A stretch of DNA of 64,000 nucleotides, from the NCBI RefSeq assembly GCF_032399705.1, contig NZ_CP135922.1, positions 6,634,001-6,698,000 on the forward strand, written 5' to 3'. Under the pieces are notes generated by a model. That model ran no database searches, was not told where the DNA came from, and saw nothing but the letters and a program-made list of their open reading frames with translations. Both the position numbers and the translations under genes were made by a program. Within the stretch, counting starts at the first letter, position 1. The number at the start of each line of letters is the position of its first letter. Source of the DNA: Paenibacillus sp. BIC5C1 (lineage in GTDB: Bacteria; Bacillota; Bacilli; Paenibacillales; Paenibacillaceae). Shown here piece by piece: positions 30,175 through 39,731 of the stretch.

Positions 30175-31059
30175 TTATTCACTCAGCATGGACTGTGTGA
30201 AACTGATCCATTCCCGGGTTGCGAAGGACAAATATCGATCCTTCCGCCAGATCATGCCGAGCTGCCATGGAATTACAGGTTCCATCACGGGTATAATGCG
30301 CACACGCATATGATCCACCTCACGGCAAATCGTCTCTGGCAGCAACGCCACACCCAGATTGGCCGCTACCATCGCACTGAGCAGATCCCACTGGGAGCTT
30401 TCATACACTACCCGAGGCTGGAATCCCACATGCTGACAGGCGGCGATAATTCGGTCATGCAGCGCAAAATCCTCCCGGAACAGCACAAATGCATCATGCT
30501 CCAGTTCGCGCAGCGCGACAGACTCTTTACCCGCAAGTGGGTGCGAAGGATGTACGAGCAGATTCAGCTTCTCTTTTACAAAAACAAAATGATCCACCAG
30601 TTCATCCACCGTTGGAAGAACGGCAACACCAATATCCAATTCACCGCTAATCACGTCGGCCTCCACTTTTTTCGCACCATCCTCGAACAGTTGAATGGTC
30701 ACCTGAGGGTAAGCTTTATGAAATTCACCAATAATCATCGGGAAAAAGCTGGACCCTACCATCGGGGGCAAACCGATCCGCAAGTGTCCTTTCTTCAGAT
30801 TCATCAGATCGTCCAGCTCGGACGATAAGCTGCGGAATGACTTTTCAATCTCCAGCGCCTGCCGGAAAAAGACATGCCCTGCATCCGTCAACGCGACCTT
30901 CTTGCCATAACGATCCAATAGGGTTACACCCAGTTCGTCTTCCAGGCTTTTAACCGTTTTGCTAATCGTCGGTTGTGTAATGAACAGCACTTCCGCTGCT
31001 TTGGTGAAGCTTTGCTGCCGAGCAACTTCCAGAAAATATTGCAAATGGCGGATATCCAT
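30175..31059 (-). CDS. cidR: LysR-family regulator of cidAB (CidR-like)
   Basis: A 294-residue LysR regulator. The start at 31059 gives the canonical MDIRHLQYFLEVARQQSFTKAAE beginning. The helix-turn-helix TQPTISKTVKSLEDELG is followed by the LysR substrate-binding domain from about residue 90. It is divergent from cidA/cidB, the same arrangement as ywbI-ywbHG in Bacillus subtilis and cidR-cidAB in staphylococci, where CidR responds to acetate or overflow metabolism. The gene symbol rests on that context plus similarity. Repeated GAATG half-sites lie between the two start codons. Confidence 0.85.
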   Translation of the reverse strand: MDIRHLQYFLEVARQQSFTKAAEVLFITQPTISKTVKSLEDELGVTLLDRYGKKVALTDAGHVFFRQALEIEKSFRSLSSELDDLMNLKKGHLRIGLPPMVGSSFFPMIIGEFHKAYPQVTIQLFEDGAKKVEADVISGELDIGVAVLPTVDELVDHFVFVKEKLNLLVHPSHPLAGKESVALRELEHDAFVLFREDFALHDRIIAACQHVGFQPRVVYESSQWDLLSAMVAANLGVALLPETICREVDHMRVRIIPVMEPVIPWQLGMIWRKDRYLSFATREWISFTQSMLSE

Positions 31060-31089
31060 CGTCTGATCCCCATCTCTCATAGATAAGTG

Positions 31090-31133
31090 GAATGATAAAC
31101 ATTCTTAATATGCATTTTACTCATGAAAGAATG
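31090..31133 (+). promoter_or_regulatory. Candidate CidR operator region
   Basis: GAATG-ATAAA-CATTC (31090-31104) is a 15-bp dyad, and a further AAGAATG at 31127-31133 mirrors CATTCTT at 31100-31106. Three GAATG half-sites between the divergent genes fit a LysR tetramer, but the match is by inspection only. Confidence 0.45.
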
Positions 31134-31216
31134 CGATGTAAAATTTGTGATATCAAGTGAATCATTTTCATAAACAACTCAAAATCATCACGTTCATTAT
31201 ACAAGGAGGGATTGAA

Positions 31217-31588
31217 GTGAAGAAATGGGGCCTTGGCATTTTGCAAGTTGCGCTCTTGATGGCCTTTTCACTGCTCATGGACCAGATGGCCCGTGCTCTC
31301 CATCTACCTGTACCAGGTTCTATACTCGGCATGATCGTGCTGTTCATCTTGCTTCAGACCCGGGTCGTGAAGCTGCGCTGGATTGAAATTGGAGCTGCCT
31401 GGCTGCTCGGTGAACTATTGCTGTTTTTCATCCCGTCAGCCGTTGGCATTATGAACTACATGCCCATGCTGGAGCAAGACGGACTGCAAATTCTGTTTAT
31501 TGTTCTGCTTAGCACATTTCTGGTCATGGCCTGTACGGGCCTTGTTGCCACCCGAATCGCCAAACGAAAGGAGCGTCACACCGGATGA
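31217..31588 (+). CDS. cidA: CidA/LrgA-family holin-like membrane protein
   Basis: A 123-residue protein with four predicted membrane helices and the family motif LPVPGSILGMIVLFILL. The GTG start at 31217 follows AAGGAGG by 6 bases; the longer reading has no site. CidA/LrgA proteins form oligomers and have been linked to cell-lysis control and, in Bacilli, to transport of overflow-metabolism acids. Its stop overlaps the next start as ATGA. Confidence 0.9.
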   Translation: MKKWGLGILQVALLMAFSLLMDQMARALHLPVPGSILGMIVLFILLQTRVVKLRWIEIGAAWLLGELLLFFIPSAVGIMNYMPMLEQDGLQILFIVLLSTFLVMACTGLVATRIAKRKERHTG

Positions 31589-32265
31589 TTGGATTCCTCT
31601 GTCTCTTGTTAACCGTCGGTATTTACTGGGTCGCCAAACGCATGTATCGCAACCTGCCCAAAGTGTATCTGTCTCCGCTGCTCATTACGCCACTTCTTGT
31701 CGTCGGTGTGCTGCTCGCAACAGGCACGGATTACGCAGCATACAGCAGTGGTGGTAAATGGCTAAGTTTGCTGCTTCAACCGGCAACGGTAGCCTTTGCT
31801 ATTCCGCTCTATACTTTCTTCCATGTACTCAAAAAACATATTTCCGAGATCGTCTTCAGCGTTATGACAGGCTCCGTGGTAGCGGTCCTCTCTTCTGCAC
31901 TGCTCGCCAAATGGTTGCGCCTGGACTCCGGACTCATTCACAGTCTGATTCCCAGATCAATCACGACCCCAATTGCGATGAATGTATCGGCTACCATTGG
32001 AGGCATTCCGGCGGTTACGGCGGTTTTTGTCATCATGACCGGTTTGTTGGGAGCAATTATGGGGCCATCCATTGTGAAAATGCTGCGTATCGATGGCGAG
32101 ATTGCACGTGGAACGCTGCTTGGAACCGGTGCCCACGGAACAGGCACATCCAAGGCATTTGAGCTCAGTTCACTGACGGGAACCATCTCCAGTATCTCCA
32201 TGGTACTGGCTGCATTGTTCACATTAGCGGTTGCACCCATACTATCTAAACTTATTTTCCCATAA
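31585..32265 (+). CDS. cidB: CidB/LrgB-family membrane protein
   Basis: A 226-residue polytopic protein of the LrgB family, translationally coupled to cidA. Typical segments are LIPRSITTPIAMNVSATIGG and LLGTGAHGTGTSKAFELSS. It is thought to act with CidA as one membrane unit. The gene ends without an obvious strong terminator before the AbrB-like gene promoter. Confidence 0.92.
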   Translation: MIGFLCLLLTVGIYWVAKRMYRNLPKVYLSPLLITPLLVVGVLLATGTDYAAYSSGGKWLSLLLQPATVAFAIPLYTFFHVLKKHISEIVFSVMTGSVVAVLSSALLAKWLRLDSGLIHSLIPRSITTPIAMNVSATIGGIPAVTAVFVIMTGLLGAIMGPSIVKMLRIDGEIARGTLLGTGAHGTGTSKAFELSSLTGTISSISMVLAALFTLAVAPILSKLIFP

Positions 32266-32301
32266 TAGATGGAATTAACCCTATTTCTTGAAATATTATT
32301 G

Positions 32302-32330
32302 TTGTATTAAAGCCCTTTCTTCCTTACAAT
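32302..32330 (+). promoter_or_regulatory. Promoter of the AbrB-like gene
   Basis: TTGTAT (32302-32307), a 17-base spacer and TACAAT (32325-32330), about 40 bases before the start codon. Confidence 0.55.
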
Positions 32331-32370
32331 AAGGACAGGTTTTAATTGTGAATATTGCGGGGGAGATGCG

Positions 32371-32889
32371 ATGAAAAGAACCGGAATGAAGAGATCTCTG
32401 GACCGCCTTGGACGAATTGTCCTTCCCAAAGAAATGCGGGATACGATGGAAATCCATATCGGCGATCCGCTCGAGTTTTTCATTGAAGGGAAAGAGTTGA
32501 TTTTGAGAAAGTATAAATCAACGTTGTGTGTGTTTTGCGGTGATGTGGATACGGAAATGTATTTCAAAGAGCAATTCATCTGCCGGACTTGTGCAATTCA
32601 ATTAAAACACCCGGATGACACTCCCGAATGGTTCGTTCCTCAGAACAAACAGGCTCCTGCACCCGTGGAGCGTCCTGCTACCGAATCCGCTACAGTCTCG
32701 TCTCCCACTTGGGAAGAAGGGGCTACAGCTGCCAACCAAGAGTATCCGGACCTGCGGCCGAAGACGGCACGCATGCTACAACAGATGAAGGAAATTGTTG
32801 AACAGAATCCCGGTTTGGCTCAACAGCAAATTGCGGAAAAGCTTGGCATTAGCCAAGGACGCGTCTCCCAACTTAAAAAACTACTATAA
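32371..32889 (+). CDS. AbrB/SpoVT-type regulator with zinc knuckle and C-terminal HTH
   Basis: A 172-residue DNA-binding protein with three parts. Residues 6-50 form the swapped-hairpin AbrB domain (RSLDRLGRIVLPKEMR, GDPLEFF). Residues 53-74 carry C53-x2-C56 and C71-x2-C74, a likely zinc knuckle. Residues 80-130 are a Pro/Glu/Ala-rich linker, and residues 140-172 form a helix-turn-helix (LAQQQIAEKLGISQGRVSQL). Classical AbrB is about 94 residues and lacks the last part. It probably acts as a transition-state-type regulator with a second DNA contact. It is monocistronic. Confidence 0.82.
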   Translation: MKRTGMKRSLDRLGRIVLPKEMRDTMEIHIGDPLEFFIEGKELILRKYKSTLCVFCGDVDTEMYFKEQFICRTCAIQLKHPDDTPEWFVPQNKQAPAPVERPATESATVSSPTWEEGATAANQEYPDLRPKTARMLQQMKEIVEQNPGLAQQQIAEKLGISQGRVSQLKKLL

Positions 32890-32951
32890 TAAGATTTTAT
32901 TCGATTATTTATAATCAGGAGACCTTCCGTTTCAAGAAGTCCCGTTGCAAG

Positions 32952-32988
32952 AGAACCCTTTGAACTCCGTGGGTTCTTCTTTTTTTTG
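32952..32988 (+). terminator. Terminator after the AbrB-like gene
   Basis: AGAACCC (32952-32958) pairs with GGGTTCT (32971-32977), followed by TCTTTTTTTT. Confidence 0.85.
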
Positions 32989-33000
32989 AGTTAAATTATT

Positions 33001-33042
33001 AAAAAAGACGACTACCGCTTAATCACAGTGGTCATCTTTTTC
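33001..33042 (-). terminator. Terminator after the doxX-like gene
   Basis: The minus-strand RNA has an imperfect stem AAAAAGATGACCAC with GGTAGTCGTCTTTTT ending in a T-run, about 30 bases after the doxX-like stop. Confidence 0.65.
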
Positions 33043-33067
33043 AATATCTTCACTTCAAGGCTTACCC

Positions 33068-33454
33068 TTAGACCTGCACGAGCTCTATCTCCAATTCTTC
33101 TGCTTCCAGTTTACGCATACCCATGATAAGAACGACAATGTTGGCAACCAGTAACACCGCCGGGAAAGGAACAGCTGCATATTGCCCATAAATCAGATGA
33201 CTCCCCACAGCCCCAATCAGAATGAACGTCAGTACTCCCGAAGCTAGAATACGAGTTCGTGGAATCAATAGACCTACCGCACTGAGCAGCTCTACTGTAC
33301 CAATGAGATACATTGTCCATGTAGGATAGGAGAAACCTTCAAAAGTCTGCACCATCATCTCAGCTCCACTAACCTTGTTAAACCCTGCCATTACAAATAC
33401 ACCTGCAAGCACAACCAACGCAATATATCCCAAAATTCTTATGCCTTTGTTCAT
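33068..33454 (-). CDS. DoxX-family membrane protein
   Basis: A 128-residue four-helix membrane protein of the DoxX/DoxD-like family, with the first-helix pattern GYIALVVLAGVFVMAGFNKVSG and PRTRILASGVL in the middle. The start follows AGGAGGA with 9 bases. In Bacilli, DoxX-type proteins such as CatD are induced by quinones or thiol stress and are controlled by HxlR-type repressors; the divergent hxlR gene here fits this. A GTTAC-AAC-GTAAC dyad overlaps its likely transcription start. Confidence 0.85.
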   Translation of the reverse strand: MNKGIRILGYIALVVLAGVFVMAGFNKVSGAEMMVQTFEGFSYPTWTMYLIGTVELLSAVGLLIPRTRILASGVLTFILIGAVGSHLIYGQYAAVPFPAVLLVANIVVLIMGMRKLEAEELEIELVQV

Positions 33455-33521
33455 ATGTATAATCCTCCTGAAAATGAATGTCCATATCCATCTGTTTTAT
33501 AAAAAAGCAATCTATGTAAAA

Positions 33522-33567
33522 GTTACAACGTAACTCTATTTTTAATATGGGCAGTTTGCACTGCGAA
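33522..33567 (-). promoter_or_regulatory. doxX promoter with GTTAC/GTAAC operator
   Basis: On the minus strand, TTCGCA (33567-33562), a 17-base spacer and TAAAAA (33544-33539) form a moderate promoter. The 13-bp dyad GTTAC-AAC-GTAAC (33522-33534) covers the expected start point, a typical repressor position. Confidence 0.5.
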
Positions 33568-33674
33568 AATGGTACGTGCTGATATTATGCATATTAATAA
33601 TCATTAACTTACTTTTATGAAGCGAGTATATAATAATAACATTATTTATTCAAGTAATTTTTTGACGAATAGTG

Positions 33675-33720
33675 TATAATACATACAAAAGGTATGTTAC
33701 AGTACATTTTGTAGTAACAT
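33675..33720 (+). promoter_or_regulatory. hxlR promoter -10 and ATGTTAC-N13-GTAACAT operator
   Basis: A perfect -10 TATAAT (33675-33680) is followed by ATGTTAC (33694-33700) and GTAACAT (33714-33720), a 7-bp inverted repeat with a 13-base spacer just downstream of the start point. No good -35 is visible. The half-site matches that before doxX, which suggests autoregulation by the HxlR protein. Confidence 0.5.
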
Positions 33721-33823
33721 GTTGACTTCATTGTCCCTTACTCTGGTCAGAGCGGCAGAAAGCCACGCACTTTTATATATACGAGGAAATCCATCAATAC
33801 TTACTTGAATCGAGGTGAACACG

Positions 33824-34162
33824 TTGAAGCTGAGAAAAGTAAAATCACCAAGTCCCTGTCTCATTACGCAAGCCATGGATATCATCGGCAAGAAATGGGT
33901 ACTGCTCATCATGTACCAACTGTTATCCGGACCCAAACGATTCACAGAACTGGAAGCAGAAATGGCGATTAGCGGTCGGTTGTTATCCGAACGTCTGAAG
34001 GAAATGGAAATGGAAGGCATCGTAACCCGCCATATGTATCCTGAAATTCCGCCTCGCGTAGAGTATGAATTGACACCCAAAGGCAGAGCTATTGAACCCG
34101 TCATTAATCAGATTTACAACTGGTCCTCAGACTGGTTGAAACAGCAGCAGTCTACTAAGTAG
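33824..34162 (+). CDS. HxlR-family transcriptional regulator
   Basis: A 112-residue winged-helix protein. The TTG at 33824 follows GAGGTG by 6 bases and is preferred to the GTG at 33815, which overlaps that site. Family signatures: MDIIGKKWVLLIMYQLLSGPKRF, SGRLLSERLKEMEMEGIV and PPRVEYELTPKG. Cys12 lies near the position of the redox-active N-terminal cysteine of YodB-type HxlR regulators, so thiol or quinone sensing is plausible. It is divergent from the doxX-like gene and probably represses it and itself. Confidence 0.88.
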   Translation: MKLRKVKSPSPCLITQAMDIIGKKWVLLIMYQLLSGPKRFTELEAEMAISGRLLSERLKEMEMEGIVTRHMYPEIPPRVEYELTPKGRAIEPVINQIYNWSSDWLKQQQSTK

Positions 34163-34188
34163 CCAGATTCTGATTCATGTACAACACA

Positions 34189-34244
34189 AAGACGCCTGAA
34201 TTGAACTGATCTTCGGATCAGTTCAGATTCAGGCGTCTTTTTTA
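34189..34244. terminator. Long bidirectional terminator between hxlR and the oxidoreductase gene
   Basis: A nearly perfect stem of more than 20 bp (AAGACGCCTGAA, TGAACTGATC) closes on a TTCG tetraloop and ends in TTTTTT. The two genes converge on it. Confidence 0.9.
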
Positions 34245-34279
34245 CGGGTTTATATTTCTTGAATTAAGTTATAAAAGGA

Positions 34280-35284
34280 TTAATGCGAGAGGTGTTTGGA
34301 TGGCTGAAGCTGTACCGGTAAGCCGGAATCTGCCGAAACTAGTGCCGCCGTTGTAATTTCCTGCGTACGGCAGGCATCCGCATAGTCAGACAAAATCCGT
34401 GAACGATCTCCGGTACGAAGGGCGTGAATGAACGCTTCATTTTCCCGCTCATACGGGTTATGCCCTGCCGGAATCTCCAGACCTGCCATCGCATGAGGGG
34501 CAGCACTCGGCAGAAGAAGACGTTCAGGTGTCCAGTCCCAGACCCCCGCATCCGTGTAGAACTGGAGCCCTGCACCGCCCTCACCATCTGGCAGCAGGCA
34601 GGTGTTGGCAATGCTTGCGATCGCTCCACTCTCCAGCTTAAGCGTTACATTCGCCACATCAGCTACCGTGACATGTTCATGCTTTTCATGCATACTGCGT
34701 TGGGCCGCTACAGCGTATACCTCTGTCACTTCACCAGCACAATACCGCAGCAAATCCACAATATGGGTCGTCTGTTCCACAAACTGTCCCCCGGAGCCTT
34801 CCTGGCGACGCCACCAAGCGACTCCTGGCATTCCGCCCATCCAGCGCCCAAGCGCCATGCCGACGGTCTGCTCTTTCATCGCTTCTTTCAGTACCTGTGC
34901 AGCCTCCTGATAACGGAAATGATAACCTACCGATGTCAATAATCCGGACTTCTGAACCTGATCCAGCACCTGATGGGGAATATCCATGCCTGTACTCAGC
35001 GGTTTCTCCACCAGGAACGGGATACCCCGACGAATCAATTCAGCTTCAATCGATCCATGAGACATGGGAGGAACACAGATATAGACTGCATCCAGCTTTT
35101 CACCATCCAACATATGTTCAAGTTCACCGTAGCCAACAGCATCATAGACGGAAGCCATAGCCTCTGCCTTCTCCAGCGTTGTTCCGCAGACAGCTGCTAC
35201 ACGAACGCCTTCCATTCGCGCCAGAATATCTGCATGTAACTTGCTGAACCAACCTGTTCCAATGATTCCGATCTGTAAAGTCAT
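34280..35284 (-). CDS. Gfo/Idh/MocA-family NAD(P)-dependent oxidoreductase
   Basis: A 334-residue protein with an N-terminal Rossmann fold (IGIIGTGWFSKLHAD) and the family catalytic motif EKPLSTG (Lys in 'VEKP'). The C-terminal alpha/beta domain carries GGQFVEQTTHIVDLLRY, where a conserved His is expected. Members oxidise sugars or inositols; the substrate is not readable. The start follows AGGAGAGGGG. It lies 68 bases after glpD on the same strand, with a possible operator in the gap, so it may be read from glpD or from its own promoter. Glycerol catabolism does not require it. Confidence 0.88.
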   Translation of the reverse strand: MTLQIGIIGTGWFSKLHADILARMEGVRVAAVCGTTLEKAEAMASVYDAVGYGELEHMLDGEKLDAVYICVPPMSHGSIEAELIRRGIPFLVEKPLSTGMDIPHQVLDQVQKSGLLTSVGYHFRYQEAAQVLKEAMKEQTVGMALGRWMGGMPGVAWWRRQEGSGGQFVEQTTHIVDLLRYCAGEVTEVYAVAAQRSMHEKHEHVTVADVANVTLKLESGAIASIANTCLLPDGEGGAGLQFYTDAGVWDWTPERLLLPSAAPHAMAGLEIPAGHNPYERENEAFIHALRTGDRSRILSDYADACRTQEITTAALVSADSGLPVQLQPSKHLSH

Positions 35285-35303
35285 AGATGTAAACCCCTCT
35301 CCT

Positions 35304-35318
35304 TGTTACACGCTTACA
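35304..35318 (-). promoter_or_regulatory. TGTAAGCGTGTAACA site before the oxidoreductase gene
   Basis: This 15-mer (minus strand) matches 13 of 15 bases of TGTTAACGTGTAACA before the gluconokinase gene (44199-44213). Both look like LacI-family dyads with a TGTWA/TAACA frame. It is not a proper cre site. Confidence 0.35.
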
Positions 35319-35352
35319 TGTTCCATTCGACCCCCAGATGCGAAATCCTGCA

Positions 35353-37011
35353 TTAAATTTTGCCCGATGCTTCCATGAGCAACTGATCCAGTTCATTCGC
35401 AAACCGAATCGCTTGCTCCTCCCGCCAATCCAGGCGTTCAGCCATATACTGAATAACCACAGCCTTATACTTACGGACTTCATCAATGCGGAAAAACAGG
35501 TCTCCGGTGCGTCTCACAAAAAAGTCTGCCGGTGTCAGAGCCATCTCCTCTTCTATGGCATAACGCAGCATTAGCAGCAGCTCCTGCGGCATGCCATGCA
35601 GCTCGGCCTTTGCCCGGGGATCAGGCATCCGCTCGTACAGTGCGTCCACATTGGAACCATATATTCGGGCTAATCGTTCCGCAGCAGATCTGTCGAGTCC
35701 AAGTGCGACGCCATCCTTAATCTTGCGTTCAGCATACGCACCAAATCCGGCAGAACCGCCAACATCGCCTCCGGAGATCGGCATCTTTTTCGTTATACAT
35801 GGTCCAACAGGTACCCCCGTCTCCTGCTCCAATTGGCGAGCAGCGAGATCAACAACCATCTCGGCCATTTTGCGGTACCCGGTTAATTTCCCCCCGGCAA
35901 TTGTAATCAACCCCGAAGGGGCTACCCAGACTTCATCCTTGCGCGAAATTTCGGAGGGTCCTTTGCCTTCCTCATGAATCAATGGACGCACACCTGCCCA
36001 ACCGGACTCCACGTCCTCGTCACGAATCCGAACGCCTGGGAACATGCCGTTGATGGCATCGATGACATAATCCCGGTCTGCCTCGGAGATTAACGGGTGT
36101 GCGGGATCATCTTCGAAGACGGTATCTGTGGTTCCTACATAAGTTTTGCCATCCCTTGGTACAGCAAAGACCATTCGTCCATCCGGTGTATCAAAATATA
36201 CAGCCTGCCTTAACGGGAAACGCGTACCGTCAAATACCAGATGAATACCTTTCGTCATCTGCAACGTTTTTCCTTGGCGCGAACCATCGATCTTGCGCAG
36301 CTCATCCACCCATGGACCGGAAGCATTAACCACCTTGGTTGCCCGCAGATCATAAGATTGACCGCTGATCTGGTCCACAGCCTGAATTCCGGTGATGACC
36401 CCATTCTCCTTCAGGAATGCTGCTGCCTTCACATAGTTCACAGCCAGTGCACCGCGCTGCACCGCTTCCTTCATCACTTCAATGGTAAGCCGGGCATCGT
36501 CCGTTCGGTATTCCACATAACGTCCACCACCCAGCAGTCCTTCCTTGCGCAGCAAAGGCTCACTGTCTGAGACGGCTCCGGCATTTAACATTTGGCGTCG
36601 TTCACTACGCTTCACTCCGGCAAGCCGGTCGTAAACCATCAGACCAATGGATGTGCTGAAACGGCCAAAGGTACCCGCCGTATAGATGGGGAGAAGCATC
36701 GGTTCAGGTGTCGTCACATGTGGCCCATTCTCGTACACCACCGCTCGCTCCCGTCCCACCTCAGCCACCATTTTCACTTCAAACTGCTTCAGATACCGTA
36801 GCCCGCCATGCACCAGTTTCGTCGAACGACTGGAAGTGCCTGCCGCAAAATCCTGCATTTCCACCAGTGCTGTCTTCAATCCGCGGGAAGCAGCATCCAG
36901 CGCAATCCCGGCTCCCGTGATTCCTCCACCAATAATCAATATGTCAAAATGTGCATTCGCCATCCGATCCAGATATTCCGTACGCTTTTCTGCCGAGAAC
37001 GATGTTGTCAT
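35353..37011 (-). CDS. glpD: Aerobic glycerol-3-phosphate dehydrogenase
   Basis: A 552-residue FAD enzyme that oxidises sn-glycerol-3-phosphate to dihydroxyacetone phosphate at the membrane and feeds electrons to quinone. The dinucleotide motif DILIIGGGITGAGIALDAA is near the N-terminus, followed by GTSSRSTKLVHGGLRYLKQ, both diagnostic, and a C-terminal helical DAO_C domain (YAIEEEMALTPADFFVRRTG). The start at 37011 is preferred over the ATG 15 bases upstream, which overlaps the GGGAGG site. It has its own promoter and a leader terminator that GlpP probably controls. Confidence 0.95.
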   Translation of the reverse strand: MTTSFSAEKRTEYLDRMANAHFDILIIGGGITGAGIALDAASRGLKTALVEMQDFAAGTSSRSTKLVHGGLRYLKQFEVKMVAEVGRERAVVYENGPHVTTPEPMLLPIYTAGTFGRFSTSIGLMVYDRLAGVKRSERRQMLNAGAVSDSEPLLRKEGLLGGGRYVEYRTDDARLTIEVMKEAVQRGALAVNYVKAAAFLKENGVITGIQAVDQISGQSYDLRATKVVNASGPWVDELRKIDGSRQGKTLQMTKGIHLVFDGTRFPLRQAVYFDTPDGRMVFAVPRDGKTYVGTTDTVFEDDPAHPLISEADRDYVIDAINGMFPGVRIRDEDVESGWAGVRPLIHEEGKGPSEISRKDEVWVAPSGLITIAGGKLTGYRKMAEMVVDLAARQLEQETGVPVGPCITKKMPISGGDVGGSAGFGAYAERKIKDGVALGLDRSAAERLARIYGSNVDALYERMPDPRAKAELHGMPQELLLMLRYAIEEEMALTPADFFVRRTGDLFFRIDEVRKYKAVVIQYMAERLDWREEQAIRFANELDQLLMEASGKI

Positions 37012-37054
37012 CCTGATTCCTCCCATTGATTACCTGTGTTTTACCCACAAAAGC

Positions 37055-37108
37055 ACAAAAAAAAGACCACGTCATTCGCTTCAGCAATTGCTGAGCGGCA
37101 CGTGGTCT
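37055..37108 (-). terminator. glpD leader terminator (likely GlpP-controlled attenuator)
   Basis: In the minus-strand RNA, AGACCACGT (37108-37100) pairs with ACGTGGTCT (37072-37064), with an inner CAGCAATTGCTG stem, followed by eight or more U. It lies between the glpD promoter and the start codon. In B. subtilis, GlpP plus glycerol-3-phosphate prevents termination at such a leader; glpP is encoded 2 kb away. Confidence 0.85.
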
Positions 37109-37147
37109 CTCCCGATCTCCAGACATCATTTTTTAACTTGTGACTTA

Positions 37148-37176
37148 ATCCTATCACACATTTAAGGCGGCGTGAA
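37148..37176 (-). promoter_or_regulatory. Candidate glpD promoter
   Basis: TTCACG (37176-37171), a 17-base spacer and TAGGAT (37153-37148) on the minus strand. An A/T-rich tract upstream (37195-37220) could serve as an UP element. The rest of the glpK-glpD gap (37220-37402) holds an AT-rich 8-bp stem-loop at 37337-37355 and nothing else I recognise. Confidence 0.45.
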
Positions 37177-37402
37177 GGCCTGAAATGACACATTATTCAA
37201 AAAAATTTCAAAAAGTTGTTCTGCCTACGGATGGAATTTCAAACTGATCCACTAATCATTTATTTTTCCTTATAGTGGGTACATGTTTTCTCTTATCCAG
37301 GAAAATAAACCCTGTAAGTTATGCATCATTTTCCACCAATAAATATCATTTATTGTAGAACTTTATCGAAAAAGTACAAATGCCCATTTAAATATAATCC
37401 AC

Positions 37403-39492
<2,090 letters not shown>

Positions 39493-39526
39493 CTTCGTTC
39501 CTCCCGCATAAATCAGATGCCTTTAT

Positions 39527-39554
39527 TGTATAGTTCGTATGGTATGAACGGCAA
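39527..39554 (-). promoter_or_regulatory. glpPK promoter
   Basis: TTGCCG (39554-39549), a 16-base spacer and TATACA (39532-39527) on the minus strand, about 35 bases before the glpP start. There is no room for an attenuator between this promoter and glpP. Confidence 0.5.
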
Positions 39555-39617
39555 GCAAAGTCAGGACCGTCAGATCAATTCTTGGTGTAATACGGGACCG
39601 TTCCATTTTCTAAACTC

Positions 39618-39665
39618 AAAAAAGCTGTTCATGTATAGCCCAGAAGGAGCATACACAAACAGCTT
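39618..39665 (-). terminator. Terminator after the GTP cyclohydrolase II gene
   Basis: On the minus strand, AAGCTGTT (39665-39658) pairs with AACAGCTT (39629-39622), with an inner TGTAT/ATACA stem, then six T. Confidence 0.78.
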
Positions 39666-39731
39666 AAATTGTCCTGTTTATTGGACAGTATAGCAAACAG
39701 GTTTTTATCCAAAATCATATTGATCAACCTT

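Noticed and set aside
39618..39665. GlpP-controlled leader terminator of glpPK
   Set aside because: The best glpPK promoter lies downstream of this hairpin, so it more likely ends the ribA transcript.
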